Source: Glossina fuscipes (lineage: Eukaryota > Arthropoda > Insecta > Diptera > Glossinidae). From it: a DNA stretch of 64,000 bases. Both the position numbers and the translations under genes were made by a program. The notes beneath the pieces are model-generated. The model was not told the DNA's origin. It was given only the letters and a program-made list of their open reading frames with translations, and did no database searches. Each line of letters starts with the position of its first letter. Position 1 is the stretch's first letter. The stretch lies in NCBI RefSeq assembly GCF_014805625.2, contig NW_023998414.1, positions 17,365,154 to 17,429,153 on the forward strand, given 5' to 3'. Below are positions 48,627 to 60,250 of the stretch, in pieces.

Positions 48627-49334
48627 TAAAGTCGAACAAGGTCGATTATTGAATGCCTTATACCACTTCGCCTAGCACAAATATTCATTTGTTATTGCCA
48701 TGCAAAAGTATGCTTTTCATTAAAGCGCACATCTTGGAGGATTCCCATAACAGCACTTGGCATAATCTAAATTTCGCAGACCTACTATACTTCGAAACAA
48801 AATTTTCCCATTTTTCAGTGCCCATCATAAAAAACTAGAAAAATGAATTTTCTCTGCATATAAAGACTTGCTTTTCACGATAGCCCTTCTATATGCTGAG
48901 GTCTAAAAATTATACCCACGTCATCCAAATTCGCGTATGGGTAATCTTTACTAACAACTTTAATCATAAAATATTAAAAAATTACACTTTTTTCTGAAGA
49001 CCTTACCAACCAATTTTCATACCAATTTAAAACGTTGAAATAGCATTACTAAGCGACTTTTATCGAGAGTTTTAAAAACTGCAATGTTTATCGAATGATT
49101 CGAAAAGTGGATCGACCCGAACCATTTCCAATAGCTTTCCTCTTTAGGTCAAATCACGTTAGTGTATAAAAATATCTCGCAAGCGAGCACAAAGATACAT
49201 AGACACACTTAGAAGGGACAGACAAACAGATAGGTTTAGATCGATTCAGAAAATTATTCAAGAAATGATTCTGAGTCGATCGGTATAATAAAAGATGAGT
49301 CTACCCTAAGCACCTCTAGGCGTAGAGTATAAAA
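48627..49334 (+). repeat. Palindrome-ended dispersed repeat, long copy
   Basis: The start 'aagtcgaacaaggtcgatta' is the decayed 5' hairpin. The interior shares 'cttggaggattcccataac' and 'cataaaaaactagaaa' with the long copy at 2702. The 3' part has 'tgattctgagtcgatcggta' and 'ataaaagatgagtctaccct'. It lacks the clean 3' hairpin. With the 2702 copy it shows that the family had a longer form of at least 0.7-1.1 kb, from which the short ~360-base form may be deleted. Confidence 0.6.
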
Positions 49335-49546
49335 ATTAATATTAGTTGCATAACAAACGCATATTAACATAAATGTAAATAAAATATATTTTCAACAATA
49401 CTTTGTAAAGAGACAATAAGCCTAAACGAACAAAGTGTTAAAAATTAATAAATTTAAATGAAATGTAAAAAGCGGGCAGGTAATGCTTGCTTCAGACGTT
49501 TTCAGACAATTTAACAACAAAAAACAAAACAAAGCAAAGGAAAAAC

Positions 49547-50100
49547 AATGTAGTGGGCCGCGGCCCACCATAAAATACCCTGCGTCACCTCGCTTCAAAC
49601 ATTCGCTGGGAGTCAAAATTTCAATGCAAGTCAATTTATTTCAAAACTAGTTGTGATATCCGCAATCTGATTAAAAACATTTTGTAACGATAGCCGTGAG
49701 ATTATTGTATGTTTATGATGGATGCCCTTAAAATCTGAATGTTATACTTTTCATATCGTTTTGGATCAGAATGGATATGAATGCTACAGCATTCACGTCC
49801 GCGAACGTGTTAATTTATTTATTCATATAAAGGAGTTTTCAAAATAAGGCGTGTTCAAATAAGTTAGTAGAAAAAGTGAACCGGTCCGAACCAATTCCGT
49901 TCGTCCTTGGGCCAAAACACATAAGTATATCAAATTTTATCAAAAAGATCTCAAAAATTGCGGCCTTTAGGTTGAGAACAAGAACACAAGACGGGGCAGT
50001 CAGGCTTAAATTGATTCAAAAAGTGTTCCTGTACGCGAAAGTTGGAAGTATGTCGAGTTCTTCTAATTGTTATACAAATCGGCACAAAATAATCAGACCT
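49547..50100 (+). repeat. Palindrome-ended dispersed repeat, copy beginning with a perfect hairpin
   Basis: The start reads 'gtagtgggccgcggcccacc', with a hairpin of arms gtgggcc and ggcccac, followed by 'aaaataccctgcgtcacc'. The interior has 'cgttcgtccttgggccaaaa' and 'aaaagatctcaaaaattgcg'. The 3' end is decayed near 50100. It lies 212 bases after the copy at 48627 in the same orientation. Confidence 0.6.
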
Positions 50101-51164
50101 TCACCATTTGAAGTTTTGATACGTCGGAGCATAGATTCTCAGTAAAGTTTGCCAAGTGTTTCAAAAAAAAAAAAAAAAAAAACAAAAACGAAAAAATCCG
50201 AAACAACGCCATCACGGTCTTAATATATTAAGGGGCAAGTTTTTGCAAGGAATGCAAGAAAAGAATTAGAGATCGATAGCAAAATATTAAAGAATCTTAG
50301 AGAGCACACAAGAAACTTGCCGCGCCTCATATTAATAGTTAAACCATTGCTTAGGAAATCTATTATGCAAAAAGCTGTTATAGCGACGCGAACATGTTAC
50401 GATACACATCTTGAAAAATTCTTTTGTAACATTTTTGAAATTCGTTTTTGTTGTTTTATGAAAACCCATGCATATCATTAAACGTACAATTCCGGTAAAC
50501 TCTTCTATTGTTTGCATTTAGTTTTTATTATTCTTATTTTTATTCAGTCAGATATTTACTGCTGTGTTCTTTTGTATCCGCCACCGCAGGATAATTGTAT
50601 ACGAAATTTGTGATTTCGCGTATACCCTACAGTTGATATTAAAGACCGCACAAAATAAGGTACAAAGCAAATCACTCTGATTGCCGTTTCGCGTAGGTTA
50701 AGGTTAACTAACTAGAAACACTGTTAATTTTTATTAATTAGATTATCGTGATTGGGATTTTCACCTCTTATGAAGGATATTTTAACTTCAATTCGTTGTT
50801 TTGTTTTATTTATTCCCTTAGTTAGTAGTTACTGGGAAGAGATGCTACAGTTAATTTCCAATAACAATTAGAGTATAACCGAATATATCCGGTGAATAAA
50901 ACCCGCCTCTAACTGAACGTTGACGTTAAAAGTGAGGTCAGGTTAAGAACTGAGTCATGCCATTTTAGTTCAGGCGTAACCAGCAAAGCAAAACGAATAG
51001 CAAAGATGTTCTCAGTTTTCGTTTGCATAAACGGGTGACCGTTGCAGACTGAATTTGAGGCTGATCAAGAATATATTTATTCTCTGGCGTCTTTTGGGTA
51101 TTATAAACGTTTTAACTGAAATATAGTAACATCCGAGACAAATTTTGTGGTCGTGTATTTAAAT
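50101..51164. other. A+T-rich stretch with no supported gene
   Basis: A poly(A) tract lies at 50162-50180. A fragment near 51050-51085 shares the 'ctgatcaagaatatat' piece with the repeat at 46917. No gene signal. Confidence 0.5.
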
Positions 51165-52457
51165 GTAAATAAAGCACACTTGATTAATTGGGATTTGGAT
51201 CAAATATTTCTTCAATATATTAGTTGGACCATGCATTACACTGCATCTACGTTTCGACAGAGTACAGGAATTGTTAATAGTTATTACGGAAACAAGCAAC
51301 CCACGATTACGCTTCGTGCATGTCCACGTGCGTATGACTTTGTAAACATCAATTATTGCCTTTGTGGTGTACTAGAAAACATATTTGATGTTCCTAAAGG
51401 ACTTTTTGATGCGGATTGTTGGCTGAAACTGTCATCTTTTAACAAGAAAACAACAATGCAGTGACCCTCAATGGAGAAAGCTAAAGCAACGCGGTGACTG
51501 ACTTTTTATGGATTTCGACTTGGACAATATGTGTCGCTAACATATTGAATGGTGTAACGGTTTTCTTTTGCTTTTTGTTTTGACCAGCAGCACAGGAAAT
51601 GCCTGCTATACGTGCGAGCATTAGGAAGGGAATGTTGCTAGGTGAGAGGGATGGGAAGGGGGAGCAGTGTTTGCGCACGCTTGACTTAAAGGCGGAATTG
51701 TCGGGTACAACCGATGCGTAGTGGCCAGCGGTGTGATTGAGGTATGAGGAGTCGCGGTGGTGGCTCGTACGATGTGCAGGCTATTCCAGGAATAATGAGT
51801 GGAAACGCTGAGAAAGCCTTGTAGTCCTGGTAAAGGACTTAGTTGGTGAATATACCAATCGGTTTTATCTCAGTAGACCAATTGCCCTGCAGGCACGTAT
51901 ACATAAGCCCCGCACAGCCTATACTACGCCAATCCTCATAGATATCGAATGCTTTAGATGTACTGCCGTCACCCATGAGCCTCGGAGCTTTTCGCGGTAT
52001 ACGGTCGGTTGTCTCCAAATAGGATTTCGGGACTACCGCGTGCATATGCGAATTATGGTCTAATTTGTATGCGATACATTTCGTGATAAAATCAGTTTAT
52101 TGGGAGAAGAGTTCAACGACCAAGTAATCTCTAAAAATGCCTATGTGAGCTTCTCGCAAAGGTCATACTATATAACTTGAATCGACTTTTCTCTTTGAGG
52201 TTATATTAAACCTAAATCGGTTGACTGTAATAAACCAAAAATCAGCAGCGACCTTCTTTTTCAAGTTTCTCGTCGAAAGCTGACTAAAAATTCGCGTTCC
52301 AGTTGAGTTGAGTTTTACAAAAGTCCAGAGGCTGTCATTTATATTGTAGTCAATTTTAAATAAAACTGGCATAAACCAATAACTAAAATAAAAGGAAATT
52401 CACATTGACGTCACTTAAATAATTTTTATTACAAATTAAAAAAAAAAAAAAAAACAT
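51165..52457 (+). repeat. Twice-present 1.1-1.3 kb repeat with poly(A) end, copy B
   Basis: This is the partner of 33432-34588; landmarks are listed there. It ends in poly(A) at 52438-52454. It contains about 140 extra bases near 51690-51835 that copy A lacks, G+C-richer, so one copy has an insertion or the other a deletion. A 105-codon plus-strand frame at 51147-51464 (includes TITLRACPRAYDFVNINYCL) is open in B and interrupted in A. A minus-strand frame at 52372-52163 (begins MPVLFKIDYNINDS) stays open in both copies despite about 20 residue changes and one in-frame three-base indel, which hints that the minus strand may once have been coding. Product unknown. Confidence 0.7.
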
Positions 52458-53224
52458 TCATCATATGACGATCCTGTATACGTATTAATATTTCATTAAC
52501 TATTTAATAATTCATTTTCATAATTTACGATCCAGATTTTAAGTATGTGGTGGACATGGAATTCTGCGTAAAGACGGATCAGAATAAGTATTAAAAAATT
52601 CGTATTAAAATTATCTGTAGTGCCAGTAAAATATATTTTCTGTCATAAATGAAAGTGTGCCCACTATTCGAACTTGAGCATGTATAAGTTCTTTATTCGT
52701 TTGCTTTCTTTTTCTACTGTTGTGGGTTTTGTTTTCTTTTGTTATTTTTTTTTTTATTTTGTTTGTAGATATTTTTAATTTGATGACGTATTTTTTGGTT
52801 TTTTCTATGATTTTATTCTCAAATCATTCTAGTGAACGGTTCTTTTGCTCTATATTGTCGCAGTAATAAAATGCTTTTAAATAGTAATTTATGTATGTAT
52901 GCACAGAGGCTTAAAGCGATATAATCTTTAGTTAAAAATGCGGATATAAATTGCTTTGACAGCTGAAGAGGTAATATATTAGATCATTTCCCTAGACTAT
53001 GGTGCTTCCATCCTAACCATTTGTAGCGATCCGTAACTAATTCCGAAACGAGAGTAAATTCTTCGATTGAAGCTCATCAAAATGTTACGAAATTTTTATG
53101 CAGAGTTTTGGGTCTTTTTTCCAAGAATTTTTTATAAAAAATAAAACTCGACCATGCTATCGAATGGCCTAGGGGTTAAGATGTCCGTCTGTCGCATTTT
53201 AGCGCATTTTTCCTTCAACGATCG
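52458..53224. other. A+T-rich stretch; possible tRNA-like piece at 53155-53190
   Basis: T-rich sequence at 52670-52800 contains no gene. At 53163-53175 'atggcctaggggttaag' resembles the A-box of tRNA genes, but no B-box, acceptor stem or cloverleaf follows. Confidence 0.4.
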
Positions 53225-53530
53225 ACTTCATTTCAGTAGTCTTTTTAAAGTGTTTGAAAAAGTGGACCGATCTTTAGCATTTTGAATAGAGTTTATCCTT
53301 GAATCAAAAGATGTCAGTGCAACAAACTTCATCAGAATATCTGAAAAATTGCAAATTGTAGCTTGACCACACATCAACAGACAGACATCCGAAGGACAGA
53401 CAGGCGTCAGAAAACGATTCTGAATCGATCGTTAGAATAAAAGATGAGTCTATCGTAAGCTCTTATATCTGTTACATACGTCGACGCCAACTTAATATAT
53501 CCTGTACCACAAGTGGTGTAGGGTATGAAA
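53225..53530 (+). repeat. Palindrome-ended dispersed repeat with the best-preserved 3' end
   Basis: The copy contains 'gaaaaagtggaccgatcttt', 'acagacagacatccgaagga', 'ctgaatcgatcgttagaata' and 'ctgttacatacgtcgacgcc', and ends 'tatcctgtaccacaagtgg' plus 'tgtagggtatgaaaag'. The end forms a hairpin (accac/gtggt) and repeats in inverted form the 'taccctacaccac' style motif found near the 5' ends of other copies. Its own 5' end is unclear; the sequence just before 53225 is unrelated to other copies. Confidence 0.65.
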
Positions 53531-53594
53531 AGAATCCTTAGATGCTAGTGCTTTAAGACTTCAGTCTTACAGTTTATTTCTCTGATTAAATTAA

Positions 53595-53625
53595 TACTAA
53601 TAATAATAATAATAATAATAATAAT
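53595..53625. repeat. (AAT)n microsatellite
   Basis: About ten AAT units. Confidence 0.9.
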
Positions 53626-54532
53626 AGTACTTTAATAAAACATTGTTATAAAAACGCAAAGTCAGGTGAAGTAAACCAAGCCTTTGTTCAATTGTTGAAT
53701 TTTTATTTCAATTTTTTCCACCTACGAGCATATAGTTGACAGTTGGAAATACTTCATATTGATGATTGAAGATGTGCACACTTGCTTGCGTTTTCGATGT
53801 ATTTTGCCAGATCTTATCAAAAAGAAGGGAAAAATTAATATTTTAACATTTTTCGGTAACGACTTTTATGATTTCATTACAATGAACCATTTACGATGAC
53901 TGAATGCTCTGCTACAACGCGACCTCTCGCATCAACTTACATATATTAAGTGTAGAATATGAGTATAGACTTTATAAAGGTACCTTGCGAGTGTTAATAA
54001 CACATTTACAAATTGTTACACACAATATTCGAAAGAGCGTAGGTGAAGAAATTCGAAACCTCTTTGGTTTTTTTTGTATGCAATGACATAATGAAACATC
54101 TACGACCCATGAAAAGGTTCAACCAAAAGTATGGATGTGGAAATGGTCTTGCTCCATATAAACTTTTTAAAGAGTAAACAATATTGTACTTTCGTTGATT
54201 ATATGTGCACATCACTAGGAGTATATATATACAAGAAAGAAGAAGAAATTTTATCTTAATTGCAAAACTGTTCATAATCCGATTGAAGTCTCTGTTGTCT
54301 AACATATTTATATGAATATTATGAAAGCTCATGTAAATAACCTGTGAGGGGGGACGGGAAACAATTTATTTAAAATTTTGAAAGGATGGTGCTTGCTTCA
54401 AAATAAGCGTCAATTCTTTTTTATTATAATAAATGTCTGTCTCTCTTAAATTTTTCATCGCTAAATTTCATAATAATATTTCACAAGGGTTCTTATGCGT
54501 TGAGGAAAGAATATGCTCTCGATCGTTCTTTC

Positions 54533-54558
54533 CCTCTCTCTCTCTCTCTCTCTCCCTC
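54533..54558. repeat. (CT)n microsatellite
   Basis: CT units with a ccctct interruption. The minus strand gives Arg-Glu frames, which are artefacts. Confidence 0.9.
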
Positions 54559-55411
54559 TCGCTACCGCCCTTACTTTCTCTTTCTCTCTCATCGGGCAAA
54601 ATATAAATAAACAGTACATGTTTATATGTATGTGATGCAAAAGTAGTGGGACATTTTCTTTTAACTTGTCCGAATTTATGCAAAGGGAAAAGCAAATCCA
54701 ATACATCTAACGCCCACACAAGCACAAGGGCTCGGTAATTTATAAAAAAAAAGAAAAATTATTTTCGACTTAATAGATAGATACGTTGAACCATCCAGAG
54801 AATATGTGAGAAAAACTCATTCAATGCGTCGTTCAAAATTCATAGGTAGCAAATCCTTTCAGAAAGTATTTATATTGATTTAAAACAGTTTCCATTCGGA
54901 AAAACGTTAACGTAGCTTGACTGAAGTAACCGTTAAGTCGATATGAATGTGCGATGGATTATAAGTTTTTCCCAAGATATTAAAACCTTAACGTGAAGTT
55001 TTTCATGTCTGCTAATAATTCGACTAGTTTTGCCTTGCCGTTTCCTCCATCATTTCGAAAAATTTTAAGCGCAAAACCTACGATCCTCTCTTTGGCAGAC
55101 GCAGCAGTAACAGCATAACACTCAAGTTTAAAATATTATATATAAAATAGCGCAATAGGGCCATTTCTGCCGACTAATTGCGAAAATTAATAAAACAATT
55201 TATTGTAATAAGGAAGCATGTCCTTAATGCAGACCTTCTAAGGCTTTGCACACGCTTACCTTGAGAAACGGTTTACCAAAACAGCAAAATTTTCACTATT
55301 TCTTTCCAATTTTTTACGATATCTTTAAAACAACACTCTCTAGTGAAATACGTAGAATTTCTTTGATCAGTCGGTCTTAACACTTTCTTTTACACTCCAC
55401 TTTCCTTATTA

Positions 55412-55706
55412 CAATAGGTGTATTAAGTTTTTGCGGATGTATATGACGTACAGAAGAAGCTGTGCCGTACTGTACTTATGTGTCGGCCTGTTCGTCTGAG
55501 GTTTGCCAATCTATTGTCAACCTTCAGGTTGCAATTTTTAAGATACTTTGATCAAATTTGGTACACCGATGTAACTTCACCCAAGGACGAACGCTATTGG
55601 CAATGATTTCGAGCGGGTCCCGTTTCCGATTACTGCGTGTAGTAGCGCGTAGTAGTTTATTAAGCGAAGTAATGTATGGTATTTAATTGCTTTGCTGGAC
55701 GCGCTA
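55412..55706 (-). repeat. Palindrome-ended dispersed repeat, reversed copy
   Basis: Plus-strand order is 'gtgtattaagtttttgcgga' (3' end in reverse), 'tgtgtcggcctgttcgtctg', 'ttgatcaaatttggtacacc', 'cacccaaggacgaacgctat', and 'tggtatttaattgctttgct' (5' end in reverse). The copy is close to full short length, like that at 36630, but its end hairpins have decayed. Confidence 0.6.
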
Positions 55707-58485
55707 ACCGTACAAACTTCAATAACTTTGCAGTCCCATACGTAGTTCGCTAGATATAAAAAAGTAGATCACACTATTTTTACTTTTTTTTAACTTTTTT
55801 TTTTGATTAAAATTTGGATCAATTGCTCAAATATATGCCCAATAACTTCTCCAATTATTACTATCCTATTATTTGTCCTTTGATCAAATTTACAAAAAAC
55901 GTATTTTTCTTGCGCTGTGCTGCAAAGGTGTTACTCTCTTAATTAACTTGGAAAAAAGAAAAAAAGTATTTTTTTATCACATGTACACTGTGATGTTGTA
56001 ATGCTTATTTGGAAGTGTAGTGCGTTGTGTAAGCCTACCCTTCTTATTATATTGTTACAACAGACCTTGTATGCTGTGATAAAGAGACTCACAAAGTAAG
56101 CAGTTTGTTTGCATATAATGTAAAATACTCACATACTCTAACGTGTCCATACAAGTTTGTTCGGCAAAACAAAAAAAAAAAAACACAATAAAAGTTTTTT
56201 ACGTCCACAACATTAAGAGAAGATATGAAACTTTTTGCTAATTGCAAACGAATCTGCAATATACAGTGATTTAGAGGATGTTGCAACTTATTTATATGAT
56301 GCATAGTTTTCGAGGTAGAGAAGACCGCAGAGTAAACTAAATTGAAATGAGAAAGAAATTTTTCTCCGTTGGTATCGAATCCTTTATAGCCCGACACTAA
56401 TGTGTACTCTATTTAAATGCAATAAAAAGTGTACAATCATTGATTCGATTTTAATCGTATATCGCATTTAAGCATCGTACCCTATATCCCATATCCCGTA
56501 TCTCGATGTGTATCCCCGATGAAAGTATTTAAGAGGAGGAAATTGAATGCGTTATTATTGCAACACACCAATGGATCTTTAAAAGAACTACTCCTACAGT
56601 TTGCAACTATCGGGAAAATGTTCCACTTAAACATATGCTTTGTGAGTATCAAGACTTTTTCCAATTCATTTTCGGAACGTCTACACGTACGGACACGTTG
56701 CAAGTAGATGGAGAACATAATATCAATAAAATATTTAATTTTATTAAAGCAACTGAACTAACTATCCAAACCGCCTTTTAAGAAAAAACGAAAGAGCCAT
56801 TAGCATTAGTAGTAATAATAATCATAATGATAATAATATTTGACTTTTAAATCTTAAAAGGACCAGAAACGTATCAAAGCATTTCGCAATCCTTTGATAG
56901 ATTCATTCAGTTCACTTTTGAATCTAAACTGATAATAATGACAAGAAAATGCTTATGTCAGCCGATACAGAAACGGACAATTGCCATTGACAGTGCTCGA
57001 CGGCACATGCCCGAGTCATATTTCCTTGAGTTCAAAAAAATTCCAAAAAAAGATTCATGCACCTTTTTGTCGCAAGAAGTAATACTTGAACGTTGTGTCT
57101 CCCCGAATATCTAATTTCATATATTTTACTTATTTTTATATTTTTTTAATTCTTAATTTTTAAGCTTGTTAAAATATTAACTTTTCAAGTTTTACCATCA
57201 AAAACGGAATCCGTTTTCTATTTACACTGATGATGCCTGCATATGTACGTATAAATGTGAATGTTTCGTAGATTTAAATTCATTTTCCTTATATTGTTTG
57301 GCTTTTGATATGTTGTCATCATAAAAGTGAGAACTGAAATATGTTTCACTTGAAGTAAAAACCAACAAAAAAAATTGAAGTACATGCACAAATGTTGGAA
57401 TGTATAAATATGAATATAAAGACCAAAAAAAAAAAAAAGAAGAAAAATTCAACTGCAGCTCGAGTCGAATATTCGAAAAAATATCGCATGGGATATTTTG
57501 ACTTTATGCAACATTTCATGGATGAGTTATGGATGTGGATCTTATCAGGAAAATGCTTTTTATTCCATCTACGTCTTTCCCTTTCCTCCTTTGTGGCCTA
57601 AAATCGATGTTGACCACAACCGCGCCCACACAAATGGGGAACATGCTCTGATCGCATTGAAAAAAATAAAGAAAAAAGAATGGATTTTCAAATTGTCTTT
57701 AGCTGATGTACGACAAATTCTGTGCGAGCGAAATTTAAATTTCATTGAGAGTCACGAAACGGTTTCCTCTAGTCCGTTATTTAGGATTTACATACAATTT
57801 CTTTTATAAGGTGTAAAATACATTTATAAGGGAAATAAAATATTTTTATAAGGCATTTTGTACACAATCAATGGCTGCTTTTATATATGTTTCATATGTA
57901 TAATGACTCCCTCCCTCTCTCTCCCTCTCTCTCTCTCTCTCTCGTTTTCAATCTGTGTCTCTCGCCACGAATTTAGAAATGTCACATTAGATTATAACGC
58001 ATATAAAATAGAAAGCTTAACATACTCCCATGTGATGTATGCCGAAACATATATTTATGCATGCAAATATGTGCAGATGTAATTGCACACACATACATGT
58101 GTAGGTACATGCCAAAAAAAAAAAAAATGAAACACTGTACGAAACAATTTAATTTATTTTTAAATGTTTAGAAATAAATGTGTACATCTACCTATAAGTA
58201 CCAAGTACAAATGTACATACGCATACACGTATATCTATTGAAATGTCTATTTTCATGATATATTGTATTTACAATTGTATATATTTCTGTCTCTCTTTGG
58301 CCATCGTACGTTTACTCACAACATACATTTAACAAAAAAAAATAAATAAAAAATAAATATCTTTTGGTTTTTTTAATTTAAATTCAGGAGAGGATAAATT
58401 TTGAGATAAACTTTATATAACACGGTTATGTTCGCCTACTAACGGCTCGAATACATGATTAATTCGAGATAATGTTTATCACAAC
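55707..58485. other. A+T-rich stretch with a few protein-like frames, none secure
   Basis: A 102-codon minus-strand frame at 56397-56089 begins MSGYKGFDTNGEKF and has no known domain. At 56600-56641 a 42-base plus-strand segment lies between tcctacag and GTGAGTATC. At 57600-57809 a plus-strand frame reads KKEWIFKLSLADVRQILCER, which resembles the N-terminal SAP-like region of some fly retrotransposon gag proteins (weak). A CT repeat lies at 57908-57942 and A-runs at 57426-57440 and 58114-58126. Confidence 0.4.
57908..57942. repeat. (CT)n microsatellite, interrupted
   Basis: ccctccctct lead-in and then about nine CT units. Confidence 0.9.
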
Positions 58486-58880
58486 CTCTGTTCGTAATGA
58501 TCACAGCAGAAATATTTGGATCCAAACTGAGATCGCTGTGTCCTGTAGGTGCAAAGTTTTTCTGGACAATATCAAGTAAGTCTTTGGAAAGTCGAAAATC
58601 ATTCAGTTCATTCATTATATTCGTACAAGTAAACGAATATACGTTTATTTCATTCATTCGTTTGACTCATTTCGTTAGCTCATCTCGTTTACTCTGTTCG
58701 TAATGCTTACAGCAAGAATATTTTTATCCAAATTGGGATCGCTGTGTCCTGTAGGTGCAAAGTTTTTTTGAAGAATATCAAGTAATTCTTTGGAAAGTCG
58801 AAAATCATTCAGTTCATTCATTAGGTTAGTTTACTTATATACGTTTATTTCATTCATTCGTTTGATTCATTCCATTAACC
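58486..58880. repeat. 206-base direct tandem duplication
   Basis: The unit beginning 'ctctgttcgtaatg' at 58486 recurs at 58692. Over the first 130 bases the two units agree at roughly nine positions in ten, sharing 'gatcgctgtgtcctgtaggt' and 'gtcgaaaatcattcagttca'; both continue to 'acgtttatttcattcattcg'. On the minus strand each unit has an open stretch starting MNELNDFRLSK and containing KNFAPTGHSD. Most base changes between the units alter the residue, so there is no sign of selection for protein. It could be the start of a satellite array. Confidence 0.75.
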
Positions 58881-59040
58881 CATTGCATTCTCTTTTACTC
58901 CGCAAATTTATTTCATTTAATTACTGTATTCATTTGTTTTATCAATTTCATTCAATTCACTTCACTTCACTTCATTTCATTTTATTCGATTTCCTCATTT
59001 CATTTTTTCCTTTCACTTCATTTCTTTTTATTTCGTTCGC
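58840..59040. repeat. Degenerate (TTCAT/TTCAC)n pentamer tract
   Basis: The plus strand is a series of ttcat, ttcac and tttcatt variants. It grows out of the end of the tandem duplication, which already carries ttcattcattcg. Confidence 0.75.
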
Positions 59041-60184
59041 AGTCGCATAGGTTGAGCTTTGCATATAACTTCTAAAGTCAGGAATTTTTTTTAAGCTCAA
59101 CATTTTTCAAAACTTTCAAGTGTTTGAGTAAATCTACGGCTATTTGTATACCCGAGATAAACCAAAAATATATATGCTATGCTTTCGGTTGTTAACATCT
59201 TAATAAAAGCTGACAAACGATGACACTTATGACCAATATGAATATATGTATAGATATATATATAGATGTAGATATATAAAGTCTCTGATTAATATATCTA
59301 TCTATCATATCGAAGAAAAAAATCGTTTAACATCATTTTTAGATAGCGCATGTAATAAACGCGCTTCATGCTGAAACCATAAATGCACCATTTACTGCGT
59401 GAATAACATCTTATTTGCATGAGTGAACAATTTCTATTACATTGCATGTATTTAGTGTATTTATATATTTTTATCATCTTAAAAAAATAACGCGATATAC
59501 GCACAAGAACACATTAACAAGTAAATGCAACAGTCACGCACTGTCAAAAAAGTAATGAGCATTGCACCGATCAAATTTGAACATTCATTTGATTCCCTCA
59601 ATACCCGGTCACATATACACACACATTCGTTTTTCATACTAAATATAAATATTTGCATTATTTAGCTCAATACTTTTTAAATAATCTAAAGCATTAATGG
59701 AATACTCGATAATGTTTGAATAAATTAACATTATCCGGTATATGCATGAGTTATGCCGCTTGGGAGGCATTTGGGTTATTGCGTTCCAAACACATGCGTA
59801 TGGATGGGTACATGCCCGTCTAGACCAATTTTAACACAGGGTTCATTGTAAGGAGGAGAAAAAAGGTATACACCTAACACTTTTCTCACACGGTCTTTTT
59901 TTTTTTTTCAACTGACTGAGCCCCTCATAAGTTACTTGCTTGCATAACATGCATATGAAATTGTGATACCATCGATTTAGTAATTCGGTGATCTCTTGAC
60001 GATAGCTGCAAGAGTTAGGAAACTTTTACACGACTATGTGTGCCAATCTTTCATATTTCTCACGAAGTAGTCGACATTTTTTCTTTATTATACGAAAGAA
60101 TTCAGATGAACAGAAATCGTAGATATATTCAATATTTATGCAAAATTTCAAATACAATTCTTCTTTAGTATGGACTGCATACGT
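59041..60184. other. A+T-rich stretch with no supported gene
   Basis: A GATATA-rich tract at about 59237-59300 and a poly(T) run at about 59891-59909 are the only structures. No gene evidence. Confidence 0.5.
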
Positions 60185-60250
60185 GCTTGAGTTTCGTGAA
60201 ACAGCAGAGTCATCTCTGCTTGAGTTTCTTGAAACATCAGAGTCATCCAC
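60185..60250. repeat. 33-base tandem duplication
   Basis: Two units, 60185-60217 and 60218-60250, share 'gcttgagtttc', 'tgaaaca' and 'cagagtcatc'. The length is a multiple of three. On the minus strand one frame reads MTLMFQETQAEM and then LLFHETQARMQSILKKN, an amphipathic, coiled-coil-like pattern repeated every 11 residues; another frame gives DDSDVSRNSSRDDSAVSRNS. The first pattern resembles N-terminal parts of some retrotransposon gag proteins, which is a weak inference. Confidence 0.7.

Larger units (their letters stand above)
53531..55411. other. A+T-rich stretch with no supported gene
   Basis: An AAT repeat lies at 53595 and a CT repeat at 54533. A 108-codon minus-strand frame at 54332-54006 has no recognised motif. 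Nothing else is supported. Confidence 0.5.

Noticed and set aside
53155..53230. tRNA-like A-box (tggcctaggggttaag)
   Set aside because: No matching B-box, acceptor stem or anticodon arm; at most a very decayed tRNA-derived element.
54461..54725. Arg-Glu-rich minus-strand frames
   Set aside because: Translation of the CT microsatellite.
56600..56641. 42-base segment between tcctacag and GTGAGTATC
   Set aside because: Splice-like borders, but too short to weigh and without partner exons; chance occurrence is likely in 64 kb.
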